Assembly (NCBI GenBank): GCA_963703015.1
Contig: OY969779.1
Coordinates: 248,001-312,000 of the forward strand
Direction: 5' to 3'
DNA: 64,000 nucleotides
DNA from: Methanobacterium_B sp963703015
Lineage (GTDB): Archaea; Methanobacteriota; Methanobacteria; Methanobacteriales; Methanobacteriaceae
Made by a program: the position numbers and the translations under genes. Numbering within the stretch: position 1 is the first letter of the stretch; every line of letters starts with the position of its first letter. Shown here piece by piece: positions 54,301 to 63,732 of the stretch. Under the pieces are notes generated by a model that saw only the letters and a program-made list of their open reading frames with translations, had not been told where the DNA came from and did no database searches.

Positions 54301-55091
54301 CAGTGGCATTTGTGGAAGTGTTAATGCGTAAAAAGGCAGAACTGGAAATTATTAAAAACATGAAAAGACTGGCCCAATCCAACAAGGAACTGGAACAATT
54401 TGCATACATAACCTCCCATGACCTTAGAGAACCTTTACGAATGATAACCAGTTTTTTACAGCTACTCCAACGAAGATATCAGGATCAGTTGGATAAGGAT
54501 GCCAATGAATTCATAGAGTTTGCAGTGGATGGAGCCAAACGTCTGGATAACATGACCAACGACCTCCTATCCTACTCAAGAATCACGAGTAAAAAGAGAC
54601 AAGTTGAACTCGTGAACTTCGAAGAAGTTCTAAAAGAAGCACTGCAGAACTTGAAAATCCCAATAGAAGAAACTAATGCCGTTATTACCCATGAACCCCT
54701 CCCCACAATCAAGGGAAATGCTAAATTAAAGGTTCAACTCTTCCAAAATATTATTGGAAATGCCCTTAAGTACAGAAGCCAAAAAACTCCTCAAATTCAT
54801 ATTTCAGCTAAAAAGAAAAATGATCATTACGTATTCAGTATCAAGGATAATGGTATAGGCATGTCCAAGGATCATCTTACAAAGATATTCACCATTTTCC
54901 AAAGGCTTCATACTCATGAAGAATATGAAGGAACCGGAATAGGACTGGCAATAGCCCAAAAAATAGTTCATCAACAGGGAGGAATAATATGGGCAGAATC
55001 TGAACTGGGAAAGGGCAGCACCTTCTACTTCACCATACCAACTAAACCAACTCAATTAATGACCGACCCATCTAAGTTAAATGAAATTTGA
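51318..55091 (+). CDS. PAS/GAF multi-sensor histidine kinase
   Basis: 1257 residues, no membrane segment. Domains in order: PAS (10-130), PAS (135-245), coiled coil, GAF (300-445), PAS (455-575), PAS (580-695), PAS (705-820), GAF (840-1000, with WARCETENAIELLKDME), HisKA with the phosphoacceptor His in SHDLREPLRMI, and HATPase (N box FQNIIGNALKYRS, G1 DNGIGMS, G2 GTGIGLAIAQ). The TTG start lies behind GGGTGA. The output partner is not adjacent; the lone receiver at 20087 or one elsewhere could serve. The kinase core is nearly the same as those at 56376 and 60685. Confidence 0.93.
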   Translation: MAVKTEEDLNLELCKTLFKNSLDSILLTKIDGTIFYANPAAEALFGYKQDEICELGRVGIVDSHDENLSLLLRQRLDYGQAKGDMTLIKKDGTKFPAEISTSIFSYGENNDCTFMIIRDISKRKLREKQIEYHSMLLSSVNYAVVGVDENFKINYWNKGAEDTYGYTESEATGKKPHHLLHHENFLNKDMGSNPKTNFTMDTFSKKMEKIVAEVNSTKINDKSSNKGYLIVYHDITAKKKEEEIKKKLREHEHLLTDQLQTTNTDLKITTEKLKTTNKELMLQQDYLLNLNQELEERENLSQALNRVNAHINSKYSYDEIMEFILEEGVKSLGVESSIINLLENDKWVVKYSYNFPDNIKGQVKTHEESPTSVYVVNEKKAIAFNDAVSDPRVNRNGMKIHGIASLLVAPILLNDAVIGVIAFYHHKNQVVFSEAQVDFADKLASLLSHAIENSKLFETIKKSEKKYHSLYSGMNEGVALHEIIYNSKGEAVDYVITDTNNSYNTILGLNDEEVIGSKASDIYNTDEAPYLDIYARVASTGISEKFKGYFEPLNKHFSISVVSPEKNKFATVFEDISSRIEYERKLHKSEEKYRSIINKLQDGFIRADTAGKIVMVSPSSALMHGFSSSKTMQGVELQSLFSDVTQLDGLNQILNKNGEVKNFECTLLKLDGRSFYASLNCQYHLGEDGQKQGIDIFVRDITEQKQTEADLEKSRNNLSEAQRIAHIGSWEWQVDTDELSWSDELYSIFNLDKKSYKPTMRSFFNYIHPDDIEFVKKQINNMGLGNEKVKFDFKIVLNNGSIRILTALAEVTHQHNDGNTKQIMGIYQDVTEIKLAEQEILTGKNVIEAINNVFQESFTSESENDVVMKCLEVAENLTGSEFGFLGEINKKGRLDDRALSPPGWARCETENAIELLKDMEIVSYWGRTIKESKSQLVNDPNSDPDKKGLPDGHPPINNFLGVPLKKGAKTIGMIALANKKGGYTNQDKKNVETLSVAFVEVLMRKKAELEIIKNMKRLAQSNKELEQFAYITSHDLREPLRMITSFLQLLQRRYQDQLDKDANEFIEFAVDGAKRLDNMTNDLLSYSRITSKKRQVELVNFEEVLKEALQNLKIPIEETNAVITHEPLPTIKGNAKLKVQLFQNIIGNALKYRSQKTPQIHISAKKKNDHYVFSIKDNGIGMSKDHLTKIFTIFQRLHTHEEYEGTGIGLAIAQKIVHQQGGIIWAESELGKGSTFYFTIPTKPTQLMTDPSKLNEI

Positions 55092-55167
55092 TGGGGTGAT
55101 GAATAGTACTTCTAAAGAAAAATTTATGGAAAACTAAATTTTTCAATTTTTTTTAATGCATTATTAT

Positions 55168-55983
55168 TTAGTTTATATTTTTTAGGTGGGCTTCAAGTTT
55201 GTCCAGAGATTCTTTCCAGCCTATTTCTGCCATGGCACTGTTATTATGGTCTGGAAAACCTTGATGTTCAATTGTTAATCTGGTGGCGCCATTTTCCTCC
55301 TTAAAGGTGACTGTTATGGTGAGTTCCATTGGCCAGTCTTCAGTCATTCCATAGTGACTTGCTGGAACCACGTTACCATCAGAATCTGCAAAACTGTCTG
55401 TTGACACTATTCTCTCCTTGGGTACAACTTCCCTGTAAACACCAGTACTCCAAACTTCATCCGCACCGCTAGATTTCATTGAATTTAAGTAGGAACCTCC
55501 AACTTGAAGATCCATCTTCACAACCGGTGCAGTATAATTTTTTGGTGCCAACCATTCTTTAACATGTTCAGGATTTGTCCATGCTTCCCAAACATCTGCA
55601 AGATCAGCATTGAACAACCTTGAAATGTAAACCATGGTAACCTCTATAATTCCAAACACATTACCCTCAGTATCTCTAAACAGTCCATTAAAGCCCATTG
55701 CCGGTATTGGCATTTTCCCAGTCAACATCTCCCCACCGTTAGCTTCTATTTTTTCAACAAATTCATCGTAGGACTCGACATTAATGGTATCCCTAACCAT
55801 GCTTCCAGTTTCTTTGGGGTAGATTGCACCATTTATCCCATTTTCATCCTCAGGTCCTGTGGAAACAAGCCAGTAATCACCATGTTCCCATTTTTGAATT
55901 TCCCAGCTGAATACTCGTTTATAAAAATTTATAGCCCTCTCAGGATCTTCTGCAGGTATCTCAAAGTGTATGACTCTTGACAT
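55168..55983 (-). CDS. VOC (glyoxalase-fold) and SRPBCC/AHSA1 fusion protein
   Basis: A 271-residue two-domain protein. Residues 1-118 are a VOC domain (RVIHFEIPAEDPERAINFYKRVFSW, closing DTEGNVFGIIE), a fold used by glyoxalases and dioxygenases. Residues 120-271 are an AHSA1-like SRPBCC domain (ISRLFNADLADVWEAWTNPEHVKEW...GGWKESLDKLEAHL-type ending), a hydrophobic-ligand pocket. Each half is usually a separate protein; here the boundary is a tight VTMVYISR. It is convergent with the kinase at 51318. A small-molecule binding or detoxification role is likely. The ligand is unknown. Confidence 0.88.
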   Translation of the reverse strand: MSRVIHFEIPAEDPERAINFYKRVFSWEIQKWEHGDYWLVSTGPEDENGINGAIYPKETGSMVRDTINVESYDEFVEKIEANGGEMLTGKMPIPAMGFNGLFRDTEGNVFGIIEVTMVYISRLFNADLADVWEAWTNPEHVKEWLAPKNYTAPVVKMDLQVGGSYLNSMKSSGADEVWSTGVYREVVPKERIVSTDSFADSDGNVVPASHYGMTEDWPMELTITVTFKEENGATRLTIEHQGFPDHNNSAMAEIGWKESLDKLEAHLKNIN

Positions 55984-56375
55984 ATAAATTCCAACTCCTA
56001 GTTTTTTAAATTAGACTAATTCGAATTTATCCTGTAATTCATACCAGTACATGAATGCTTATACTATATTTTTTAGAATCTAAAAATTTTTTTATAACAA
56101 CATCCTTTGGGCAATGTTAAACCCCTGATTTGCACAAATTTTAGAAAATGTATGTAAAAAAACTTCAAAACTTATCCAAAAAAAATTTGATATAGGTGGA
56201 TCCAAGGGATACCTTGTTAAATTTAGGGGTATCTATTCCATACTTATAGACCCTTGATTTCAATCCCAGAGTTAGGTTGGTTAGAACCATATTTAAGTCC
56301 CAATCATTTGTTAAAATTATTTATACATGGTTGATCTAATTTATTATGTATAAAAATAAACATTCGGGTATTATA
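55984..56375. other. Divergent intergenic region
   Basis: It separates the VOC-SRPBCC gene from the next kinase. AT-rich, with no gene or convincing operator seen. Confidence 0.35.
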
Positions 56376-59300
56376 ATGTCTGATGTTTCCAATGAATTCC
56401 TAATAAATTATAGAACTATTTTTGAATCCAGTCCAGATGCTGTAATCATTACACAATCCAATGGGACTATTTACTACGCAAATTCGGCTGCTGAGGAATT
56501 ATTTGGTTATACTCAAAGGGAAATTTGTGAACTTGGAAGATCCGGAATAGTGGACACCACAGATCCAAATTTAAATCGCATGATTGCTGAAAGGGAAAAA
56601 ACAGGGAAAATAAACTGTGAACTCAGACACATAAAAAAGGATGGAACCATATTTCCCGCGGAAATATCTGCAAATGTGTTTAAGGATGAAAAAAACTTTA
56701 AACACAATTTAATAACAATTAGAGACATTACTAAACGTAAATCGGATGAAAATAAGATTAAATTTCAAGCACTTCTTTTGAGTAAAGTAAATGATGCTGT
56801 TTTTGGGCTTGACCTAAATTTTAGGATTGTTTACCTCAACTGGGGTGCTAAGAAAATGTTTGGCTACACACAGGACGAAGTTCTCGGAAGAAATCCCTAC
56901 GAACTTCTCAGAACAAACATAAATCCTGAAACAGCCCTAAAAGAACAGGTTTTTAATGGAGAAACAAATACGATCATAGCTGTCAAACATAAAAATGGAA
57001 AAAATTTGATAGTTGATCAAAACATCACTAAAATATCTTCAGATTCCACTGCTACAGCTGGTTACGTTGTTATTTATCATGACATGACAGCTTACAAACA
57101 GGTTGAAAGCACAGTCCAACATACATTAAAACGTTTATACAGCATATTATCCAATATAAGGGCCAGCGTATTGCTTGTAACCAATGATAATCGCGTTGAA
57201 TATTTAAATCCTGCTTTCTGCGAATACTTCCATCTTAATGGACAACCAGAGGATTTCATAGGAATCTCTGATAAAAACATGATATGGAAGATCAAAAACA
57301 GCTACAGAGATCCAGATGCCGAAATTGAACGTATCAAAGAAATTACGGGTGTAAATAAACCAGTTACAGGTGAAGAAGTGAATATGAAAACTGGGGAGAC
57401 ATGTATCAGGGATTTTATCCCCATAACTATGGACGGCAAATCCTATGGTAGGTTATGGCTGCACCTGGATATTAGCGAACGTAAAAAAGTGGAGGAACAT
57501 AAACAAAAACTTCTAGAAAACAGGGAAAAGCTCACAGAAGAACTGCAAGCTTCCAATCAGGAACTTGTATCCCTCACACAAAAACTCCAAATAACCAATC
57601 AAATAGTAGAGGCAAACAGAGATGAACTTTTAACTGTGAACCGTGCCCTAAAGGAAAGTCAAGAAAAATTCTCAAAGGCATTTCATGCAAACTCTGCAGC
57701 TGTAGCAATAAGTGATCTAGATGGAAAATTTTCAGATGTGAACCACAGTTACACAGAACTTACAGGGTACTCAAGATCTGAACTCATAGGCCACAGATCA
57801 GTTGATCTCGGGATCATGTCACTTGAAGATCGTGAAATATTCAAAAATGAACTGATGGATAAAGGTTCTGTAAGAAGGATGGAAATTGAAATCTGTACGA
57901 AATCAGGAGATAAACGTATTATACTCACCGATGCTGAAACCATTGAAGTGGAAGGTATGATCAAGATCATCACATTTAACTTCGATATGACAGAACGTAT
58001 CCAGATAGTGAAGGAAAAAGAAAAATTATTGAAGGATGTTCAACGAAAACAAGGTGAATTATCGACCCTTATAGAAAATATTGTGGACGAAGTGTGGTTT
58101 TGTGATGCTAAAGGCGACATAATACTAGCAAATGCTTCAGCAAGGAACTTCCAAACAAAAGTTGATGCAAAACATCCTGATACCCTTGACAAAATAATAT
58201 CCACTGTTGACACATACACTTCAGATGGATCCATACGTTTAAAAAATGATTCACCATTGTACCGGGCCTTGAAAGGTGAAGTTTTAGAAGATTTTGAAGA
58301 AAATGTGGTAATTCCAAAAACTGGGGAAAAATTAAATCGACATGTAACATCTGCACCAATTAAAGATGATGAAGGCAAAATAACTGGAGCTGTTGCAGTT
58401 GTGCGTGACACAACCAAACGAAAAGAAACAGAAGACAAGCTAATAAACGCATTAAAAGAACGTAACCAGTTAAACAGAACACATATAGCCCTTAGGAAAA
58501 GCAGTTTTGCCATGATGCACGCAGTGGATGAAGATTTCTATTTAAACGAAGTGTGCAGAATAATCATTGAAGAATGCGGACATTCCATGGTGTGGATAGG
58601 TTACACAAACGAAGAAATTAAAAAAGTTGTTCCGGTTGCCTACTCTGGTTTTGAAGAGGACTACCTGAAAACTCTGAATCTCACATGGGACAATAGTAAA
58701 TATGGAAATGGACCTACAGGAACAGCCATAAGAACAGGTCAAGCCTGTATGTGTGAAAACATGCATACGGACCCAAAATTTAAACCGTGGAGAGAAGAAG
58801 CTTTAAAACGTGGCTATGCATCCTCCATTGTTTTTCCTTTGATCAACAACAAGAATGTCTTCGGTGCCCTAACCATTTACTCCACCGAACCCAACCCATT
58901 TTCAGATGATGAAAAGAAGTTACTCCAAGAACTTGCCAATGACATCTCATTTGGAATAACAGCTTTAAGACTTCAAAAGGCTCATAACAAAGCAGAAAAT
59001 GCATTGCGAAACAGTTTAATAGATCTTAAACGTTCCAATGCCGAGCTTGAACAGTTCGCATACATAACCTCCCATGACCTCAGGGAACCACTTCGCATGA
59101 TAACCAGTTTTTTACAGCTTTTAGAGAGAAGATACAAGAATGAACTCGACAGTGACGCCCATGAATTTATTGACTTTGCTGTAAACGGAGCTAAAAGGTT
59201 GGACTCCATGATCAACGATATTTTAATTTATTCCAGAGTGGCCAAGAAAAAACGGGTTTTAGTACCTGTTGATATGAACTCTGTTATTAAAAAGACATGT

Positions 59301-59720
59301 ATGAATTTAAAGACCTCCATCGATGAAACCAATGCCAGAGTAGTTTACAACCACCTTCCCACCATAATGGCAGATGAAAATCTTATGGTACAACTATTCC
59401 AAAATTTAATTGGCAATTCAATTAAGTATAAAGGTGACTCTGTGCCCGAAATCCATATTACCTCGCTAAAAAAGGATTCAAAATGGTTGTTCTGTGTTAA
59501 AGATAATGGAATTGGTATTTCAAAGGATTATCTTGAGAAGATATTCGTTGTGTTCCAGCGTTTACACACCGACATGGAGTATGAAGGAACAGGTATTGGA
59601 CTGGCCATAGCCCAAAAAATTGTACATCAACATGGTGGAAATATATGGGTCAAATCCGAACTTGGGAAGGGTGCAAACTTCTGCTTCACAGTACCAACAG
59701 AACCTGAATACTCCAAATGA
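56376..59720 (+). CDS. PAS/GAF multi-sensor histidine kinase
   Basis: About 1114 residues, cytoplasmic. Five PAS domains (about 10-120, 125-235, 245-365, 420-530, 550-685) precede a GAF domain (about 715-870, IIEECGHSMVWIGYTNEE...) and the HisKA-HATPase core (SHDLREPLRMI phosphoacceptor, GNSIKYKG, DNGIGIS, GTGIGLAIAQKIVHQHGG). I place the start at ATG 56376, four bases after GGGTAT, instead of the ATG at 56346, which has no good site. The first two PAS domains are closely related to those of the kinase at 51318, so the genes are tandem-type paralogs. The signal sensed is unknown. Confidence 0.92.
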   Translation: MSDVSNEFLINYRTIFESSPDAVIITQSNGTIYYANSAAEELFGYTQREICELGRSGIVDTTDPNLNRMIAEREKTGKINCELRHIKKDGTIFPAEISANVFKDEKNFKHNLITIRDITKRKSDENKIKFQALLLSKVNDAVFGLDLNFRIVYLNWGAKKMFGYTQDEVLGRNPYELLRTNINPETALKEQVFNGETNTIIAVKHKNGKNLIVDQNITKISSDSTATAGYVVIYHDMTAYKQVESTVQHTLKRLYSILSNIRASVLLVTNDNRVEYLNPAFCEYFHLNGQPEDFIGISDKNMIWKIKNSYRDPDAEIERIKEITGVNKPVTGEEVNMKTGETCIRDFIPITMDGKSYGRLWLHLDISERKKVEEHKQKLLENREKLTEELQASNQELVSLTQKLQITNQIVEANRDELLTVNRALKESQEKFSKAFHANSAAVAISDLDGKFSDVNHSYTELTGYSRSELIGHRSVDLGIMSLEDREIFKNELMDKGSVRRMEIEICTKSGDKRIILTDAETIEVEGMIKIITFNFDMTERIQIVKEKEKLLKDVQRKQGELSTLIENIVDEVWFCDAKGDIILANASARNFQTKVDAKHPDTLDKIISTVDTYTSDGSIRLKNDSPLYRALKGEVLEDFEENVVIPKTGEKLNRHVTSAPIKDDEGKITGAVAVVRDTTKRKETEDKLINALKERNQLNRTHIALRKSSFAMMHAVDEDFYLNEVCRIIIEECGHSMVWIGYTNEEIKKVVPVAYSGFEEDYLKTLNLTWDNSKYGNGPTGTAIRTGQACMCENMHTDPKFKPWREEALKRGYASSIVFPLINNKNVFGALTIYSTEPNPFSDDEKKLLQELANDISFGITALRLQKAHNKAENALRNSLIDLKRSNAELEQFAYITSHDLREPLRMITSFLQLLERRYKNELDSDAHEFIDFAVNGAKRLDSMINDILIYSRVAKKKRVLVPVDMNSVIKKTCMNLKTSIDETNARVVYNHLPTIMADENLMVQLFQNLIGNSIKYKGDSVPEIHITSLKKDSKWLFCVKDNGIGISKDYLEKIFVVFQRLHTDMEYEGTGIGLAIAQKIVHQHGGNIWVKSELGKGANFCFTVPTEPEYSK

Positions 59721-59833
59721 ACCCGGAAATATTAACCTTTTTAAGATTAGGAAATTCCCATTGAATAAAAAGATTTATTGTGCTTTAAGTACATATTACT
59801 ATCAAGAAATCCTATGATAGGGGGCTTAAATTA

Positions 59834-60316
59834 GTGGATAGTAAAAATTTAGCCATGTTTTTTATTCTGTTCATGATTTTAGCAGCTTGTACTTTGGGTT
59901 CAGTGTCTGCAATTAATGTTCCTACAAAATACAAAACCTACACAGGCACAAATCATTATTATGCCTCGGGTAGTAGCTATTCTGATGGAGAATACCTATG
60001 GTTACCTAAAACCACTCATTTTTGTAATTATGCTATCCATGAAAAGTATGGTGGTAGTCAAACCACAATCCAATATTATATCTACAACAACAACGGCAAA
60101 TACAAATGGACCGATGTCAGACTATCCAAATTAACAGTTTATTATAAAATTAAAACCAATTTAAAGACTTATTATCGTTCAAAAACTGTTAAATATACTC
60201 AAATACCCAAATATGGAATGAATAAAACACTCATCTTAAAAGGTCCTACAGGTAGTTGTGTGTTAATAAGTTCCATTCATTGGACCCAAGTCCAGAGACT
60301 TTGGTACGGACAATAA
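59834..60316 (+). CDS. Secreted protein of unknown function
   Basis: A 160-residue protein with a signal peptide (1-27, ending GSVSA) and a Tyr/Thr/Lys-rich beta-type body (KYKTYTGTNHYYASGSS...). Three cysteines (one in HFCNYA, one near the end in GSCVLI) could form a disulfide after export. The GTG start lies behind GGGGGC. It sits between two kinase genes on the same strand but is preceded by its own gap, so an operon is not clear. No family is recognised. A role as an extracellular partner of the kinases would be speculation. Confidence 0.7.
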   Translation: MDSKNLAMFFILFMILAACTLGSVSAINVPTKYKTYTGTNHYYASGSSYSDGEYLWLPKTTHFCNYAIHEKYGGSQTTIQYYIYNNNGKYKWTDVRLSKLTVYYKIKTNLKTYYRSKTVKYTQIPKYGMNKTLILKGPTGSCVLISSIHWTQVQRLWYGQ

Positions 60317-60684
60317 TTAACTTTTAATAGATCTGAAACTGTTTCTTTTTTAATATCATTATCAAACACCAAACCCGAATCAAACATGGATCCCGGGATT
60401 TGATATCAATTTTAGATCCTACATTTAAAAATATTCAAACAAAAAAAAAACATAACATTACGATTTTAAACCCATCTCAATATTTGTTATTTCTCTTTTA
60501 ACTCCATAATACTACGTTAATATTGGTTTGGAATGTTTAGTTATTCATCTTATCATTTTAACTTTTTAATTTAAAAGTTGTTATATTTAATATTAACGAT
60601 AGTTTAATATCCTACCCACCCCCATAATTAGTAACATCATTCTATTTAGGTGCAGCTTAGTTGTGATTTTATGGAAGTGATTTT
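60317..60684. other. Intergenic region with a nested inverted repeat
   Basis: Near 60372-60403, ATCAAA and TTTGAT flank an ATCCCGGGAT palindrome, GC-rich for this genome, after the secreted-protein gene. It may be a terminator-type hairpin. The rest is AT-rich and without a gene. Confidence 0.35.
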
Positions 60685-62832
60685 GTGACGGTTTCAAATG
60701 AAATTAAAATGACAATTGATTGTTTGGAGTTTGAACAAGTTTTTAATGCATTGCCAGAATGTAAATTAATACTCAATACTGATACTCCAAATTTCACCAT
60801 TCTAGGTGTTACTGATTTTTATCTTGAAAAAACAGGTATAAATAGAAGAGATTTGATTGGAAAAAGTTTTTTTGAATTGATCAAAAATACTGCAGATGAA
60901 AATGTTCATGACCCGAACATGGAATCTGTTAGAAACTCTATTTTTAAGGTCATTAAAAACAGAACCCCCGATGATATTGGCATTGTAGACCATTACACCC
61001 TAAGATCATCAACTGGAAAATTTGAAAAAATTAGTTGGAACTCCACCAACCATCCTGTTGTTGTAGATGGAAATGTGAAATTCATTATCCACACTGTTGT
61101 GAGTACTGATGAACCTATTAAGATTAAAAAACACTGCAAAAAATCACATACACTCAACATAAAACATGTGAAGGGAATAAAACAAGTTACAAGTTTTGAA
61201 GAAGCCTTAGTTGAGTATGAAAATAAGTTCTGTCGACTGTATGAATCTGGTTTGTTTTATGAATCCGGACTTTTTGGAGTGATCTACTGGAACATGGACC
61301 ACATAATTATTGATGCAAACGATAAATTTCTTGAAATGGTAGGTTATACAAGGGATGATCTCGAGTCCGGTGTGCTGGACTGGTATGAAATGACACCTCC
61401 AGAATACAGGTACACAGATGTAGCTTCAATAATGGAACTTAAAACCTTTGGAGCCAATCAAAAACCCTTTGAAAAGGTTTACAAACGAAAGGATGGATCT
61501 TATATGTCCATAATCATAGCATGCGCCATGCTTGATGAAGCCCGTTTTAATGGAGTAGCACTTATTTTAGATATTACTAAAAGAAGGGAAATGGAAAAGG
61601 CCATTATCGAAAGTGAAAAGGAATATAAACATTTGGTTAACTGTGCACCCACCGCAATATTTGAAATCGATTTTAATGGTCCGAGTTTTAAAAATGTGAA
61701 TACCGCGTTTTGCAAACTTTTAAGACGCTCCAAGGGAGAACTGATGACCAAAAATCCCCTGGATATTTTAGAGCCTGAAAGCCGTAAAAATTTTGAGTGT
61801 ATGATGAGTGACGCAATGAAAGGTCAAAACATAAACGAGAACATTGAGTACCAAATAATTGACAAATATGGAGAGTTAAGTTGGATACTCTTCAACATAA
61901 AGATTATCTATAGGGATAACCGGCTTAATGGAGCTCTTTTAGTTGGACATGACATCACAGAGCGTAAACAAGTTGAAAATCTGAAACAAAAACTCTTTGA
62001 ACAGGAACAGAAACTCACTGAAAAGTTGCAGGCCTCAAATGAAAAGTTGAGATCCACAAAGAATGAACTACAGATAACCAACAATGAATTGATAACTGCC
62101 CAGAAGAGTTTGAAGCACATGATCAATCAATTGATGATATCCAACAAAGAATTGGAGCAGTTTGCATATGTAGCATCCCATGATCTTCAGGAACCTCTAA
62201 GAATGGTTTCAAGTTTCACACAACTTTTAGAAAGACGTTACAAGGACAAATTAGATGATAATGCCGATGAGTACATTGATTTCATTGTTGAAGGTGCCCA
62301 GAGGATGAAAAATTTAATTGACGACTTACTATCCTACTCCAGACTGAACAACAGAGCATCTAACTTTCACTGGATTGATTTGAATGATTTTTTAGACACT
62401 GTTTTGTTGGATCTTCAATCCTCCATCATAGAATCAAATGCCACAGTACATTACGAAAATCTGCCAGAAATCAAGGGAGACCCCATGCAAATTAAACAGC
62501 TCTTTCAAAATTTAATTGGAAATGCCCTGAAGTTTCAAGGTCAAAAACCTGTAAAAATTAGTATTGGTGTTCAAAAATTTGATAGTCACTGGTTAGTAAA
62601 TGTGAGTGACAATGGAATAGGTATTGACCCACAGTACCATGATCAGATATTTGACATCTTCAAAAGACTTCACACCAGAAAAGAATATGAAGGCACTGGC
62701 ATGGGTTTATCCATCTGTAAAAGAATTGTTGATAGACACAACGGTAACATATGGGTAGAATCTGAACTTGGAAATGGTGCAACATTCTGCTTCACAATTT
62801 CAGAAAATGCAGATGAACTCCTCAAACCTTAA
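60685..62832 (+). CDS. PAS sensor histidine kinase
   Basis: 715 residues, cytoplasmic: three PAS domains (about 15-140, 185-300, 305-425), a coiled coil (about 430-480) and HisKA-HATPase (phosphoacceptor His in SHDLQEPLRMV, N box FQNLIGNALKFQG, G1 DNGIGID, G2 GTGMGLSICKRIVDRHNG). The GTG start is four bases after AGTGA. The core matches the kinases at 51318 and 56376, but the sensor part is shorter and has no GAF domain. No regulator gene is adjacent. The signal is unknown. Confidence 0.92.
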   Translation: MTVSNEIKMTIDCLEFEQVFNALPECKLILNTDTPNFTILGVTDFYLEKTGINRRDLIGKSFFELIKNTADENVHDPNMESVRNSIFKVIKNRTPDDIGIVDHYTLRSSTGKFEKISWNSTNHPVVVDGNVKFIIHTVVSTDEPIKIKKHCKKSHTLNIKHVKGIKQVTSFEEALVEYENKFCRLYESGLFYESGLFGVIYWNMDHIIIDANDKFLEMVGYTRDDLESGVLDWYEMTPPEYRYTDVASIMELKTFGANQKPFEKVYKRKDGSYMSIIIACAMLDEARFNGVALILDITKRREMEKAIIESEKEYKHLVNCAPTAIFEIDFNGPSFKNVNTAFCKLLRRSKGELMTKNPLDILEPESRKNFECMMSDAMKGQNINENIEYQIIDKYGELSWILFNIKIIYRDNRLNGALLVGHDITERKQVENLKQKLFEQEQKLTEKLQASNEKLRSTKNELQITNNELITAQKSLKHMINQLMISNKELEQFAYVASHDLQEPLRMVSSFTQLLERRYKDKLDDNADEYIDFIVEGAQRMKNLIDDLLSYSRLNNRASNFHWIDLNDFLDTVLLDLQSSIIESNATVHYENLPEIKGDPMQIKQLFQNLIGNALKFQGQKPVKISIGVQKFDSHWLVNVSDNGIGIDPQYHDQIFDIFKRLHTRKEYEGTGMGLSICKRIVDRHNGNIWVESELGNGATFCFTISENADELLKP

Positions 62833-62961
62833 CCATCGGAGTATCTAAAAAAAAAGTTAAACTACTAAAATTTATATGAAAATACAGCTAAAACTTATCA
62901 AGTGTGGGAATTAAATAATCACACATCTATTAATAATGTTGGACTTAACAAATCATGGAGT

Positions 62962-63306
62962 ATGGGGGTCATATTTATTCGAATATTTACTACTTCAACT
63001 ATTCTAGGGGAAACTGTTGAAAAACACATGGGCCTGGTTACAGGAGAATCTCTCATTGGTGCAAACTTGTACAAGGATATGTTGGGAGAAGTGAAGGGTG
63101 TTGTTAAAAAACAACAATCCCAATATGAGGTGCAGCTTATTGAAGCACGGAGAATTGCCATTGAAAGCATGAAAGAAAAGGCTGAAAAAATGGGTGCAAA
63201 CGCAATTATAGGCACACGTGTTGAATACAACAACCTAGGCGGTTCTATGGGAAACACCATGATGGTAACAGTCACAGGAACTGCGGTACAGGTAACTGCT
63301 CCCTAA
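62962..63306 (+). CDS. YbjQ/UPF0145 family protein
   Basis: About 110-115 residues covering the whole YbjQ domain: IFTTSTILGETVEKHMGLVTGES, a helix EARRIAIESMKEKAEKMGANAIIG and a closing MMVTVTGTAVQV strand. Family members normally begin two or three residues before the TTTST strand. The best-placed start by homology is an ATT at 62977, five bases after GGGGGTCA. ATG 62962 is in frame but lies in that ribosome site, and GTG 62902 would add an unrelated leader. The fold is a pentameric ring with suggested metal binding. The function is unsettled. Confidence 0.85.
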   Translation: MGVIFIRIFTTSTILGETVEKHMGLVTGESLIGANLYKDMLGEVKGVVKKQQSQYEVQLIEARRIAIESMKEKAEKMGANAIIGTRVEYNNLGGSMGNTMMVTVTGTAVQVTAP

Positions 63307-63732
63307 AACTGATATTTAAACCCCAATAAATTAATTAAAATCCCTTTCAAGGATTTTTCGTGTTTTTACGTTTCTATAATAAAGTTATTTTAGTTTTTAA
63401 GCATTCAACCGATGCATAATAAGATTGATACACAAGCAAAAGTGTGGATCTTATATAGATTTTAAATGGAAGGATGGATATTTTAAAAATGTTCTTGTTT
63501 ATTTTCTTAAAATTCAAACTTTAGGAATGGCTGGCCTTAAGACTTCTTTGAATTAATTGAATAGATTTGTTTTATAATAATAATAACTCCATGGCATGTG
63601 AATTTGGTCAAAAAATCTTGTTTTAACATACAAAATTTGTTAGTATGTTGTAACAGTAAGATATAGGGTAATTAAAGGTTAATTAAATTTATATTATTGT
63701 TTTAGTTTGAAAAGAATCTAAAATAGAGTGGG
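63307..63732. other. Intergenic region before the last adhesin
   Basis: AT-rich DNA with no gene or RNA recognised. It presumably carries the promoter of the truncated adhesin gene. Confidence 0.35.

Noticed and set aside
58040..58513. 157-codon minus-strand frame opposite the kinase
   Set aside because: It lies wholly within a well-supported PAS region and has Ser/Leu-rich antisense composition.
60372..60403. ATCCCGGGAT palindrome as a phage attachment site
   Set aside because: There is no integrase, tRNA or second copy nearby; a terminator-like structure is simpler.
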